This document shows positions 13,689 through 24,320 of a stretch of DNA of 64,000 nucleotides, in pieces (position 1 is the first letter of the stretch; every line of letters begins with the position of its first letter). This DNA comes from Silurus meridionalis (lineage: Eukaryota; Chordata; Actinopteri; Siluriformes; Siluridae). The DNA is taken from NCBI RefSeq assembly GCF_014805685.1, contig NC_060887.1, forward strand, positions 13,616,463 through 13,680,462, in the 5' to 3' direction. The position numbers and the translations under genes were made by a program. The notes beneath the pieces are model-generated. The model saw nothing but the letters and a program-made list of their open reading frames with translations, did not search any database and was not told the DNA's origin.

Positions 13689-14986
13689 TGTTCCCAAAAT
13701 CGGTTATTACAGTTACTCACTGTTTTCTAATGGCACAGTGTGTTTCTGAAGATGCTCAATGGACCCACATCGCCTCTGGATCTTCTCAGTGACATTCTCA
13801 ACCAGACGAGCTTTCTTCTGTCTCTGAGCACCACCGCTAACCTTGTCTACATTAAAAAAAAGAGCAGGAAAGAAGGTGCACAAGATTTAATCAACAAGCC
13901 TTATTATTTCAAAGAAAACCTCAAAGGGGCTTCAGGGGGACTAATGAATCGGATATATGAAAGCTATCATTAGCAAATTTTTTCTAAAGCAATTTCACGT
14001 TACTTTAATCAGCTTACTGGTTGGGTTTGACCCCAAGAGTAAAAAAAAATGATAATACATGAACTAATGAATCAATTTGGCAGTTGGTGGTAAACAAAAC
14101 AATTCCCATTTCCGCTTGCATCATGAATCACCTTGTGCAGTTTCAGCAGTCAGAGCACTAGGGGGCGACTTCAGAGTTGTGCCATCCTGCATCGGGAAAC
14201 AGCCCAATGACACCAACCATTAAGACCAGACACTCTCAACAACACACATCGTTCAGCTTAATACACACTTGCATAGCCTAGCGAGAAAACACAGAAGAAG
14301 CTTGTAATCTCGCATTAGCTACTTGTATGCTAGTGGAATAATAAAAAATAAAAAAAACATACACCTCTGGTTTCCACAGTGATAGGATCTGCCTTCAGGC
14401 CCTGGCACTTGCTAACAGATTCACATTTGCTCCTTGTACATTCGCATTCCAGCAATGTGAGCTTAATTTCTATAAAATGCATTGCTGTCACTATGCTAGA
14501 GAGGCAGATTTATTTAGCACTTGAAAATTAATTTTCAAATACTTTTCTAGATCTAAGTTTACTTCATTTTAAAAAGCTTTCTTACAGGTCATTCTCAATT
14601 CCTGAGCTCATCTAGAACTACCTTTGAGCTAGGTGATTAGAAATGTTCTTATGTCCTATCCTAACACTAGAAAACACCACACGTGCTTCATGATGAATTC
14701 GCAAAAACCTTAACATTTACACTTGTGCTAGCAAAAGCGTTTTTTTTTTCTTTTTCTTTCTGTTTTACAGTGGTTGCTGGTTTATGAGTGTCACTGTGCT
14801 TCTTGCTTATTATGTTCTGGCACATCACTCACCCCAGGGTTATTGGCCTCTTTCTCCCCTACTTTGTCAGAGCAGGAGGCCTTCACACCTTCTTGTGGAA
14901 AAGAAAAGAGAAAAATAAAAAAGAAAGTAATGAATTGCAAGCTAAAGCCATGAGTCTTGTAAATGTAGGGAATAAAACACTGCATG

Positions 14987-15053
<67 letters not shown>

Positions 15054-18000
15054 TTCCATATATATTTCTCCACTCTTGAATATTGATTACTGGTACGACT
15101 AGGAGCACAGAAGTGGAGAATGGACACACTCACCGGGGTCAGCATTCAGCTCCTTCTGTTGTCTGCGATTCTGTATTCGCAGCTGCAGAACTGAAAAAAG
15201 AAAGGAATTTTTACAATAAAGGATTCACTGAACCAAAAGATGACTGATGCATGCACCAGAGTGCAGAACTGGTCATTTTAGACTGCCCTGTGTAAAGCTT
15301 GTGCTCAGTGCACGGCAGTGCAGCGGGACGCTCCGTTATAAAAACATTTGCACATATCGCATTTGGCAGCTGCCCTTATCCGGCGTGACTTACAAAGATG
15401 CTTTGAAGTCACTATTATTAAAATCCATTCTGATGCTGATTCATTAGGACTAAGACTAAGTAAGAAATATATAAAAGGGCGTATTTTCAGGAGGGAGAAA
15501 TGTTCATTTAAGTCCAGCTGAAACAGTAGTGTATATTACAATAAAAATTGCATTGCACCAGTCATATTTTACATGTCAAATCCAGGTTTGGCGAGTGCCC
15601 ACGCACACACAGGGTAGTAGGAGCACACACACTTTTACTCACACCCTCCCGTAATACTTCCACACACACACACACACAAACATGCACACACATACAGTTA
15701 CTTGGTTCAGCAGGTGAAGGGAGGAGAGAAAGAGAGAGAGGAAAAGAGGGGAGGAGGTAACTATTTATCCCTCACTACTTCTATTTCTGTCATCTCCCAT
15801 CCCCCTTTCAGCTGTCCTCCACAACCACCCCCCACCCCTTCGCTGTCTTTCTTTCTCACTGTCATTTCTGCTAAGTAATTTCTTCCTCTTTTCACTTTTC
15901 TAGAAAATCTGTATCCTTTTTTTTTCTTCATATCAGTGTCTGATAGAATAAATCAAAGACCTTTAATTGAATAAAATTCGAACTTGGTTACTCTGATATA
16001 CAGTAAAGAGATTGTAAAATGTGGAGAAGCGCTGCATATGTTGGTGCCGCTGCTCCTGACAGCTCCACTGACAGTGTTAAAGAAAAAGGAAGATTTTGAA
16101 AAAAAAAAATGTTTTTTAATTTTTAAGGACAATCGTATTAAAAACAACAGCTTATGGTTTAGTGTCACTAGCTGTCAGTACCCTTGTTGTAAGGGGGAAA
16201 ACCTTATGTTTATCCACCTGCCAGAAGTGCAGCATTACAGAGTCTCTACAAATGTGTTCTTTAACACCTTTCACACCAAATAATAGGGATTTGTCTTACA
16301 GTTTGGTGTCTTACAGTTTCCTGTCGTTTTTTTTATCTTTACATTCCACACCAAACTAAACAATTCTCGCAATTCGAGTGAAAGGAATTTTATTTAATGC
16401 CCTGCATAGTACCAGGACACTTCCGGTGTATCTCTAATTCTCTTTTGTCCTGATTTATCCGATTTTCAGATTTATCAGAAGGTGTCAGGACTGAGTCGTG
16501 GACAGAGGAAGTACAAACAGAAGTAAACAGAAACAAGTGGCTTGTCAAAGGTCAACGACAGGGCAGGGCAGGAAACAAAAGGGAGTACATCATATGTCCT
16601 ATTTCCTGTTTAATGGCATGTGTAAACAAAACCATTGCAGTAATATCAGTGGTATTCAGGCAAAAGAGAAAAAATTACTTCAGCTAGACAGACATGATAA
16701 TGACCAGAAGTGCTGATAGAAATACAAAGAGTTTTTGGTAAATTCCAGGAAATTTTCTTTAAAGTAAAACAATAAAATTAAAATTTTAAACTTCCAGTTG
16801 TTGCATAAAGGGATGATGTGATATAAACCAACCCTGGTGCACGTCTGTGCTTCTGGAGTTGGTGTTTCGAATCTGAGCCATTTTGAATTATTAAAAAAAA
16901 AATTAATAGTCTTGTCAACTTGCCATAAGCCCAAAAGCAGTGTCTGGATTTTGCACAATTTGATTTTCATACTAGTGAACACAGTTTACACAATTGTGCA
17001 AAATTAAAGCAAAAAACATTTTCATGATTTTCATACTAGTGAACACAGTTTACACAATTGTGCAAAATTAAAGCAAAAAACATTTCGCTCGCTCATAATA
17101 ATTTCATTTGAAGCACATTTAAAAGACAATCCTATTAGCCTTAATCCCAAAGCTACAGATTTCTTCCTTCCTCCAGGTAATACTGTTGCTCAGAAAACCA
17201 GACAACTAGAAACCGCTGTCTTTACCAGACATGCCTTTTTTTTGTTTTTGTTTTCTAATGGAATGAAAATGTATCCTTGTCGCACAAACAAACCCGCTGA
17301 TTCAGGGCTACAGAAATCGAATAACACACCAAAAGACTCGGTCTCTTACATTAACAAATCTCACAATCCAGAAACCTTCATCCTTTCTCTCATCTCAAGG
17401 CCAGATCTCTTTGTGCATAGTCATCTGGTTTGACCAAACATGTGAAGGACAGCGTTTAAAAGCCCCAACGCTTCTGTCAGGGGGCCGCATGGATGGGCAA
17501 TGGTTGTTTGAAAGGGTTCCAAGCACAGCTGAGAGAGACACATGGTCTTCCCTCTGTCCACATGGATTTTAATGAAGAGACACCAATGATTCTAATTGGG
17601 CGCACAGCACAGTACCTTGTGAACCCTTTTTCTGAACTGATCCCCCTCTTAATATCTCAGACCATTAAAAGTGCAATCTGAGATTTCTGTATAAGTAGTG
17701 AATGACTGATCAGATGACAAATGGAGAAAAAAACTTTTGCATAGTCTAATAAGGATAGAAATCATAATAATTGATAGATTTTGTATGAATAGGGTGACAT
17801 ACTAGAGCAAATTGGCCATGTAAAATAAACCTTGCTTTATAGTAAGAGTTTTCTAGTGTTTATTAAGTTTTTTTTTATCATAAACCACAAAATGAATAAA
17901 ATCATTAGTTTTATATATATAAAATAAAAATAAAAATTCTTTCAGATAGTTTATCATGTTGACTTCTTTCTCATTCCATCGTTTGGCTTTAAAAGCAGAG

Positions 18001-18543
18001 CTGATTAGAAAACTTTGGCTGAGGTTTCTAATCAGTGGTGCATTTTAATCCTTTCAGTGGCTCAAATACACAGTCATGAATAAAGGATCATCATTACTAA
18101 GCTAATGCATTTCCGGGCAAACATCATGAAAGGAAGCTGTATCCACAGCTGAATATTTCTTATCACTGATCATTTCTAAACATTCGCATAGAAACTTCAT
18201 GCGTGGATTGTTTTATAGGTTCACATCATCACTGTGTTCGTTAAGAAATTCTCAACAACTTAACGGAAACTACACTTGCTTCTAATGGCCCCAGTTGAAA
18301 AGCGGGCACCAATCTTTAGCACCAACCAACCACTACACAGCAGCATGCACACACCTGTGGTTACCCACCAATCATCATCCAGCACTCTCCAACCAGAACC
18401 CTGCAGCACACATATACTTTCACATACAAGAGCTATGCTCCTACATGCTTCATGCAAGGTTCATATGAATTCTGACCTTAGTGCTTACCTGAGCGGAATT
18501 TGCTCCGGATGAGCAGTGACCTCTCTGAGGCCAGCAAGGTCAT
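8336..18543 (-). CDS. mamstr: MEF2/SRF-type SAP transcriptional coactivator, myocardin family (MASTR-like), 14 coding exons, 742 aa
   Basis: Nuclear transcriptional coactivator of the myocardin/MRTF/MASTR family. Coding exons in transcript order: 18489-18543, 15134-15190, 14833-14891, 14132-14186, 13721-13846, 13278-13444, 11605-11745, 11093-11388, 10036-10177, 9537-9950, 9347-9442, 9043-9183, 8905-8959, 8336-8760. I paired every junction by splice site and phase; the total of 2229 nt gives 742 residues plus TGA. Order of parts: MEF2-binding-type N-terminus (MTLLASERSLLIRSKFRS), eroded RPEL region (about 19-117), Ser/Pro linker, basic region (about 238-265), Q-rich stretch (about 288-310), SAP domain (about 360-396), C-terminal activation region (about 505-742). 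The N-terminus, SAP domain and the C-terminal DxxDWL and QW ends resemble myocardin most closely. Linkage to dbp, as in human 19q13.33, argues for MAMSTR. Alternatives are a myocd duplicate or another family ohnolog. The family is certain; the orthology is likely. Confidence 0.85.
9537..9950 (-). CDS. mamstr: mamstr exon 10: SAP domain exon
   Basis: With the end of exon 9 (PNLDDLT) this exon forms a SAP domain: VSELRQQLRKRGLPVSGTKP followed by ALLERLRPFQ, two amphipathic helices with the GLPVSGTK turn typical of the family and a DNA/chromatin-binding role. The rest is a Pro/Ser-rich low-complexity linker ending in a short charged segment (AAEELTVELEMRERIRSR) where myocardin and MRTFs have the leucine-zipper coiled coil. 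That segment is too short and lacks the heptad Leu pattern, so dimerisation may be lost. The acceptor follows a 20-nt poly-pyrimidine run. The donor appears to be CAG|GCAAGG, a GC donor, because it joins phase 0 to exon 11 and no GT alternative keeps the frame. Confidence 0.85.
11093..11388 (-). CDS. mamstr: mamstr exon 8: basic (SRF-contact) region and Q-rich stretch
   Basis: This exon encodes residues 221-318. A Pro/Arg-rich run leads into MRKLKYHQYIPPDQ, the near-invariant B1/basic signature of myocardin and MRTF-A/B that binds the SRF MADS box. It is followed by an Asn/Gly/Ser linker and YSRLLHQQQVFLQLQIL plus a short poly-Q, matching the family's Q-rich segment. The acceptor at 11388 was chosen because the alternative at 11393 gives an immediate in-frame stop when joined to exon 7. 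The donor is AG|GTCAAT, which is weak but fits phase. Mammalian MASTR is reported to lack the basic and Q-rich elements, so their presence here is notable. Confidence 0.85.
12700..13160 (-). mobile_element. Family A transposon copy inside mamstr intron 6
   Basis: Reverse-oriented copy: on the plus strand it reads through CCTCCACTCCTCTGGGAAG, GTTTTGGAGTGTGC and ends GGTGTCCTAATATTTTTGT beside TATACAGTATAT. It is diverged and carries no coding capacity. Confidence 0.65.
13721..18543 (-). CDS. mamstr: mamstr N-terminal exons 1-5: MEF2-binding motif and degenerate RPEL region
   Basis: Five small exons encode residues 1-117. Exon 1 (CDS 18489-18543) gives the LLIRSKFRS motif that myocardin-935 and MASTR use to contact MEF2, and exon 2 continues with VLQLRIQNRRQQKEL. 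In myocardin and MRTFs this is followed by RPEL1, RPEL2 and RPEL3. Here the RPEL1 remnant has the RRxxxEL core but loses its downstream GIxPP-type part. I can find no RPEL2. The RPEL3 equivalent in exon 5 reads RRCGSIEHL, so the defining Pro is Cys and the final Leu is displaced. In exon 3 the acceptor could be at 14891 or 14888; both keep frame. The start is the first ATG after a good acceptor (exon begins 18559). The in-frame ATG at 18672 lies upstream of that acceptor and is intronic. Confidence 0.8.
14990..15050. repeat. (TA)n microsatellite in mamstr intron 2
   Basis: Uninterrupted TA dinucleotide run of about 58 bp, 80 bp from coding exon 2. Confidence 0.95.
15358..15403 (+). repeat. 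Fragment of a dispersed fish repeat (family B)
   Basis: Contains CATTTGGCAGCTGCCCTTAT followed by CCGGCGTGACTTACAAAGA, a short piece of the widespread teleost repeat that appears longer at 62740-62925 and again at 33690-33785. The class of that repeat is not clear to me. Confidence 0.5.
16962..17087 (+). repeat. 63-bp direct tandem duplication
   Basis: GATTTTCATACTAGTGAACA begins at 16962 and recurs at 17025. The two 63-bp units are nearly identical, including ACACAATTGTGCAAAATTAA. It lies in mamstr intron 1. Confidence 0.9.
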
Positions 18544-19179
18544 GATGGACGTTTGGAGGCTGAGGATGAAATTATAAGGTCCTGTTGGATTTCCTCCTGT
18601 ACAGCAGGTATTAGGTAGGGGCTCTGATGTTGTTTTCCACACAAAATGTAAGGAAGAAAGAACACATTTCATTTAATTGACTTACACTTACTGCTCAACA
18701 TACTAATTAATACTTAATTACTTAAGTACTGCTGAGAGAGTGAGAACGGCCGGGTGTGTGGGGGGTTGAGGGGTGTTATGAGTTAGCAACAAAGAGGTTG
18801 GTAGTACCCATAATTGCTAACAGACATCTTTTTTAAAGCATAATTATAACAGAGCAGATCCCGTCATCTTAGAAATACGACATTATACAGTCAAAGATTG
18901 TAGAAGAGGCAAACACACGGAGGCCTTAGTTACATCCGGCGATGAAAGAACTGTACAGATTTTTTTTTCTTCAAGCCACATTCAAATGTCGACTTTCTGC
19001 AATATCTCACTGCAATATTGATTTTCAAGTTTAGCTACTACCCAGAAGAGACCTACTCCTAAAATACCATTAAGGCTTTCTTTCTGAAGTTTAAGTACCT
19101 TCATGCTCTTATAACAAATACAGCAGAACCCAAGATTCACTTCTGTGATCTGAGAAAAAGAATAAAAAGAATACTTACA
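18544..19179 (-). other. mamstr: mamstr 5' UTR and probable upstream non-coding exon
   Basis: The first coding exon begins at a cctcag acceptor (exon start 18559), only 16 nt before the ATG, so at least one non-coding exon lies upstream. The best candidate donor is TTCT|GTAAGT, with the exon ending at 19179 and the transcript running leftwards; its 5' limit, probably within 19.2-19.4 kb, is not visible. This is an inference from splice-site strength only. Confidence 0.4.
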
Positions 19180-19559
19180 GAAAAAGGTTCTGTGCTGTCC
19201 TGTCAGATGAGGGCCCGTGCCAAAGTGGAGGAGAGAGAGAGAGAGAGAAAAACCGAAGGACGAAGTGAAAGAGGGCAGGAAATCAGATGCATTTAGTGGT
19301 GCTTATTCTCATGCCAGGCTTGCTTCTTTTCCATCCAAGATCTTCCAAAGTTGAGAGTCTGGAGTCAAGGAGTTAGAGAGTTCCTACCTTTTTTCCTTCT
19401 CACCGTCCTCTCTCTCTCTCTCTCTCTTTCATTACCCCCTCTCAGGACGAGGTGGTGCCAACTGTGTTGGGCTGTCAAACAAGCACCCTGCTGCCAGACC
19501 CCCACCACTTCCCCCTACCGAACCCAACCCCCTTCACAGAAACCTTAGCACTGGTACAT

Positions 19560-19608
<49 letters not shown>

Positions 19609-21916
19609 CTGTTTGCTGACTGACTGATGCTGACGTTTGGATGCTTGACGGCTTCAATCACTCTGACTCTTGTTAGATCAGGTTCCAAACCCTTACACAC
19701 TACACACTAACACATTTGCATACTGAACACTTAAGTGCTGAATCGGAATCGTTCGCTCAATAACTGAGAGTATTGAGTCAAATGAAGATTTCTCAGTGTA
19801 CCACTGATCCCATGGTGCTTCGTGTGTTCCGTTACACCCGCAGTACACATGACTCCACAATAAATGCTTTCACAAGGATAGGAATATCTGACAGTTTTTG
19901 TGTGGACTTTATAGAGACATTGTGGGGAAATTTTTTTTTGTAGATTCAAATGTCCAAAAGTTTATTTTTTATTACAGTTATATCACCAATTATTGCCATA
20001 AAAATATTTCAGCAGAGACAGTTCTGTGTGTGGCGTGTGAGAGAGGGAGAGATGACATGGTAGAATCCTAGCTGAAAAAATATTTCATGTATGTTTTGGG
20101 TTTTTCTTCTGGTATGTGCAGTGACCTCACTATATGTAAATTACTGACTTTTACATACAACAGTGAGAACAGTGTGGAATACTGTGGATCAATCTATCAA
20201 TTTAGATGTGTGTGTGGGTGTTTGTGTGTATGTACGTGGGTGAAGGGGAATGGGGGATGGGCAGAGGGTGGTCATTACAGCACCACCTGTTCAGCCACTT
20301 TGACAGGCATGTCAGTGTGTGCTGCTGCATCAGCAGGTCAGTGTGTGTGTGTGTGTGGTAAGGGAAGGATGGGCTGGTGATAGAGAAGGAGGGTGGGAGG
20401 GAGACAGACATACAGACAGACATACAGATAGATCAGGCAGGAGGAAGAGTAAGTGAGAAAGAGAGAGGCTGAGAGAGAGAGAGGGGGGGGGATAGAGAAC
20501 GAGAGCGCACTGGAGTGCAGGAAGTTCAATCCTAATTATTTTATGCAGATTGTATATATAGAGCTCAGGACTGAAAGAAGCAGATGTTAAAGCCTGCGAA
20601 GCATCTAAATGAGTAAAACATTAGTAAGGGATCGCATTCAGATGAGACAGAATGAAATATATCAGGAACTCTGAACACGATGGGGAGGGTGGTTATGTTC
20701 TGTTCGCTCAGGTCAAAATGTCGGCTTTGCATGAAGGTCCACTGGATTGTTCTCTGCCGTGCACAGCAATGACTCACCCACACTCACACACACACAGTGG
20801 CATGTCTAAGGACGTGAAGGGAAAATGATGTAATCTATCACTGCCTTGTCAAGTGTATATATATGCCCCCCTTTTGGGATTCCCTTACTGATTAACACCT
20901 GTTACACTCCTTTTATACAGCCCCCCCAACACACAAACACACACACCCTCCCCCGGTCTCGTTTGGTCAGCCTGTGTCTTTTGAGTGGCGCAGCATGAAA
21001 AGCACATGCTGCTGCTTACAGTGTTGTGGCTTCTCTGTTCTTCAGTACAGAGTGTACAATCAGTTCCAGTTCAGTCACATATGGAAAAACTAATGAGAAA
21101 ACAAAAGGGCAGCATGTTATTATAGTCTTACATAAGGCTTTAGTGCAGAACTAGGTTTGGTCAATGTACGAAACCACAGAATGCTGCACATTCTCGATTT
21201 GTCAGTGTATCAGCACAGAGAGCTTCATTAAATATAAGACAGTATGCGGGGAAGGTTGTGCCGTATTTTGCGCCGCACACAGAAATCTGGAGTAAGTTTG
21301 CCATCCAGTGGCAGCGGCGTGCAATGAGCGTCGTCTCACGCCAGAGCAAGGTCATGATTGGTTATATGAGGACAGACGAGAAGTCAGCAACTGGCAATTG
21401 CCTGCTTTTTTTTTTTCTGGCTGGCACTAAAATAACTACATAAAGGGTAAAGATTAGAATACTTAGCGATGAAAAAGACAGTTATAAAAGCCTTTCACAG
21501 GAAAACTATTCATGAGACATTGTAATGCCCAACATGTTGAGTTTGTCCAATGTTTAAATATGGAGATGGAAATAAAAATCTAATCAAATCAAATAAATAA
21601 ATAAATAACTATTTCTGAGGCCTAAGCTAGTTTGAACCTGGCATGTGTCCATGGGCACTAGGCTTACTAGCTAATGGGGAAAGGATTACATTTACATGCT
21701 TTGCAGGAGGGAGGAAAAAAGACTCACACCTATTTAAAAAAAAAAAAAAATCAGAACATACATGTAACATTTTTTTTTAAATATGCGTCATAACAGGGAA
21801 AGAGCGAGTCGCTAACAAACTCGCACTCTGTCAGGTTGCTTCTCATACAGCATCCTCTCTTTTGAAGATGCTGCCAAATGGAACACAGACCAAAGGCACA
21901 TCTGGGGTGCACACCC
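19180..21916. other. Intergenic DNA between mamstr and znf524
   Basis: Contains CT/AG and CA/GT simple repeats near 19225, 19410, 20195-20490 and 20785-20945. No coding exon was seen. The mamstr promoter is probably in the first few hundred bases. Confidence 0.5.
19557..19605. repeat. (CA)n microsatellite
   Basis: Uninterrupted CA dinucleotide run upstream of the candidate mamstr first exon. Confidence 0.95.
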
Positions 21917-21918
21917 AG

Positions 21919-22064
21919 AGCACGCACGCACGCATGCATGCGCACGCACGCGCGCACACACGCGCACGCACGCACGCATGCATGCGCACGCACGCGCGCA
22001 CACACGCGCACGCACGCACGCGCGCACACACGCGCACGCACACGCACGCACACACACACACACA
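21919..22064. repeat. Alternating purine-pyrimidine CG/CA minisatellite, 44-bp unit
   Basis: About 145 bp built only of CA, CG and TG steps, hence strictly alternating. The block with CATGCATGCGCACGCACGCG occurs at 21933 and again at 21977, a 44-bp unit, followed by a partial third copy lacking CATGCATG and a (CA)n end. Such tracts favour left-handed Z-DNA under supercoiling. Confidence 0.9.
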
Positions 22065-24320
22065 TTGCCTTATTATCCTTGTGGGGACCTTATAGTGGTC
22101 AAATTATCAACACAGATAATTAATGCAATGCACTAATAATGAAGACATTTGGCCAATCAAAACTGTCAGATCTTTCCCAACTATAAAAAAAAATACAAAT
22201 GTGCACACAGACACAGGTACAAACTGCCCTGCAAGGTTATGGTGTAAATGGAAGCCACGCAAAAATTATGTAAATACATAAACCTGTTCCATACTTTATT
22301 AGAGAAACCTGTACCTGAATACATGCAGTTATCTAAATCGGCCAATCATGTGGAACAAAATAGGGGAAAACTGTGGACTCTGTGACCGTGGTGTGGTTGT
22401 TGGTTCCAGAAGCTTTTTCCTCTCCAGAGATTTACACAGAATGGCTAACAAAGTCTCAACTCAAATAATTACTCTTTACAACTACGGCACATTCAATTCT
22501 GTGATTGTTGAGCTACGACAGTTAAAACAAAACAAAAACACCATCATGTTTTCTAAAAGCAGAAACCCAAGGCACCGATTCACTCAAACTGGACACGAAG
22601 TCTAAAAGACGGATGTTTTTTTTTTTCTTTCAAATATTAACTGTCCAGTTTGGGGGAGTTTGTGCCTCACATTCCTGTTCATGGCTGACAGGAGTGGAAC
22701 CTGAAGTGAGCTGCTGATGTTGTAGCTCATCCGCCATTCCGAGATGCTTTTCTGTCTAACTGTCTAAAACTTTCTAAAACCATTCAAACATTTTCTGGCA
22801 CTACAGTGGCAACAGAAAATATATTTTTTATGATAATGAAAATGTCAATAAGGTTTTATTTTAAGGCATTTTATTTAGATTTGAGACAGTGTGACAGAGG
22901 CGATGGCATACTGTACGCTCATTATTATGCATGTGTGTCAAATATAACCCAGTGGTTTGTGTTTCATAGAAGTGCTTGGTCTTATCCAGTAATATGGATA
23001 CTACAATATACATTATGACCTGCATTTACGTTGCAGGCAGTCGATTTGCTTATTCTTTTGAAAATAATCATTTGTAAGGCTTACAGCACCCTCTTTCAAG
23101 GACTTTTACATCTTTGTTACGTAGCACCGTGGCAAGTCTCGTGTACTATAATGATTTCAATAAATAAAACGGATCATTTCGAATATACATTAAGTACAAC
23201 AAAATACTGCGACCCCAATTGTGTCAATTGGATAATATTTCTTATCCCTGGCTAAGCTGCTTTTTGATATTTGCGGTCCAGTGATGCTAAAGCAGAACAG
23301 ACTGCCTGCACAATTGATCCTAAGAAGTAAGTGAAAGAGAAGGGTCAGCGAGCATACTTTAATTAAAATGTGCAAATATTCAGATTGCGAATCATATCGG
23401 AAAGACACGCTATAGAGTTTTTAAATTAACCCCAGGGCGATCAGACCTAGGATGATCTTTAGTTATTTACAGGGAATATATTAACATATTACACAGTATA
23501 TTTACTCTGCTGATGTGCATTGCTTTGAGTCACACTCAAATTAAAGACAAGAAAATTAAATTAGACGGCCGAACACTATCTATAAATATACACCAAAAAT
23601 GCTTTTAAATGTTATTTACACTTCTTAGTACTAATCATATTATACCAGACTGCAGTGGAATATCATAGAACAACTTCAAAAGAGCGACGACTTCTAGCGC
23701 AACGACTTCTAGGGACAGACAGTGATACGTGGAACACTTCTATGTCCACAGCAAATTGAAAGCAGTAAGAATCACGCTGAGGAGAAGCTTTTAACTTTCA
23801 CAGTGTGCATTACTTTCGAAAAGCTATAAGCAAGTGAAAGATGAAATGTATTTCAAGGCACGATAGTAAAAAAATTAAATAAAATAAACTGTACAAATTT
23901 TTAAATAAAAATAAGTAATGAACACCTCAGTATACTCCAGACCTCTGAAGGTGCCTCGGCGCATCTTGGGGCGCAATGCGTTACTTGGTAATGAAGTTTG
24001 CGAGGTGTTTTAAAAGGTCACAGGAAAAGCACTCATTGAGAGTCGACGAATCGGATTAAACCAGAGTAAGAAATGTGCACTCGTATTATTAAGACATGCT
24101 AAGTATTATGGGTAAAAATAAAAAAGGAGGTAAAAGAATAACAAAGCCGAAGTTTTACCAATACCTTCCGGTCTGTAAGTGGATTTCAGTGGAAATTTTC
24201 ACTGCATACTTGATGAACAGTATAGTATCGAAATACAAAAGAAAAATTCATTGTGGCTATAAAAAAAAATAATAATAACACCTAAATATTTAAATGAAGC
24301 CGCATTACAATATTTAAATA
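22065..24320. other. Intergenic DNA and znf524 3' flank
   Basis: AT-rich, no further gene seen. The znf524 3' UTR must begin at 24320 running left. TTTATT words near 22855 and 22870 are the nearest minus-strand poly(A) signals I noticed, which would imply a long 3' UTR. Confidence 0.4.

Noticed and set aside
8336..18543. Calling the SAP coactivator myocd or an mrtf
   Set aside because: The sequence is closest to myocardin at the N-terminus, SAP and C-terminus, but RPELs and leucine zipper are eroded and linkage to dbp and znf524 fits MAMSTR. Orthology remains to be confirmed by phylogeny.
18544..18672. In-frame upstream ATG extending the mamstr N-terminus by 43 residues
   Set aside because: A good splice acceptor lies between it and the conserved MTLLASERS start, so the extension is intronic.
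21751..22123. Open frames of Cys/Val/Arg or His/Ala/Thr repeats
   Set aside because: Translations of the CA/CG minisatellite; not genes. Similar frames over other CA, TA and CT runs were dropped for the same reason.
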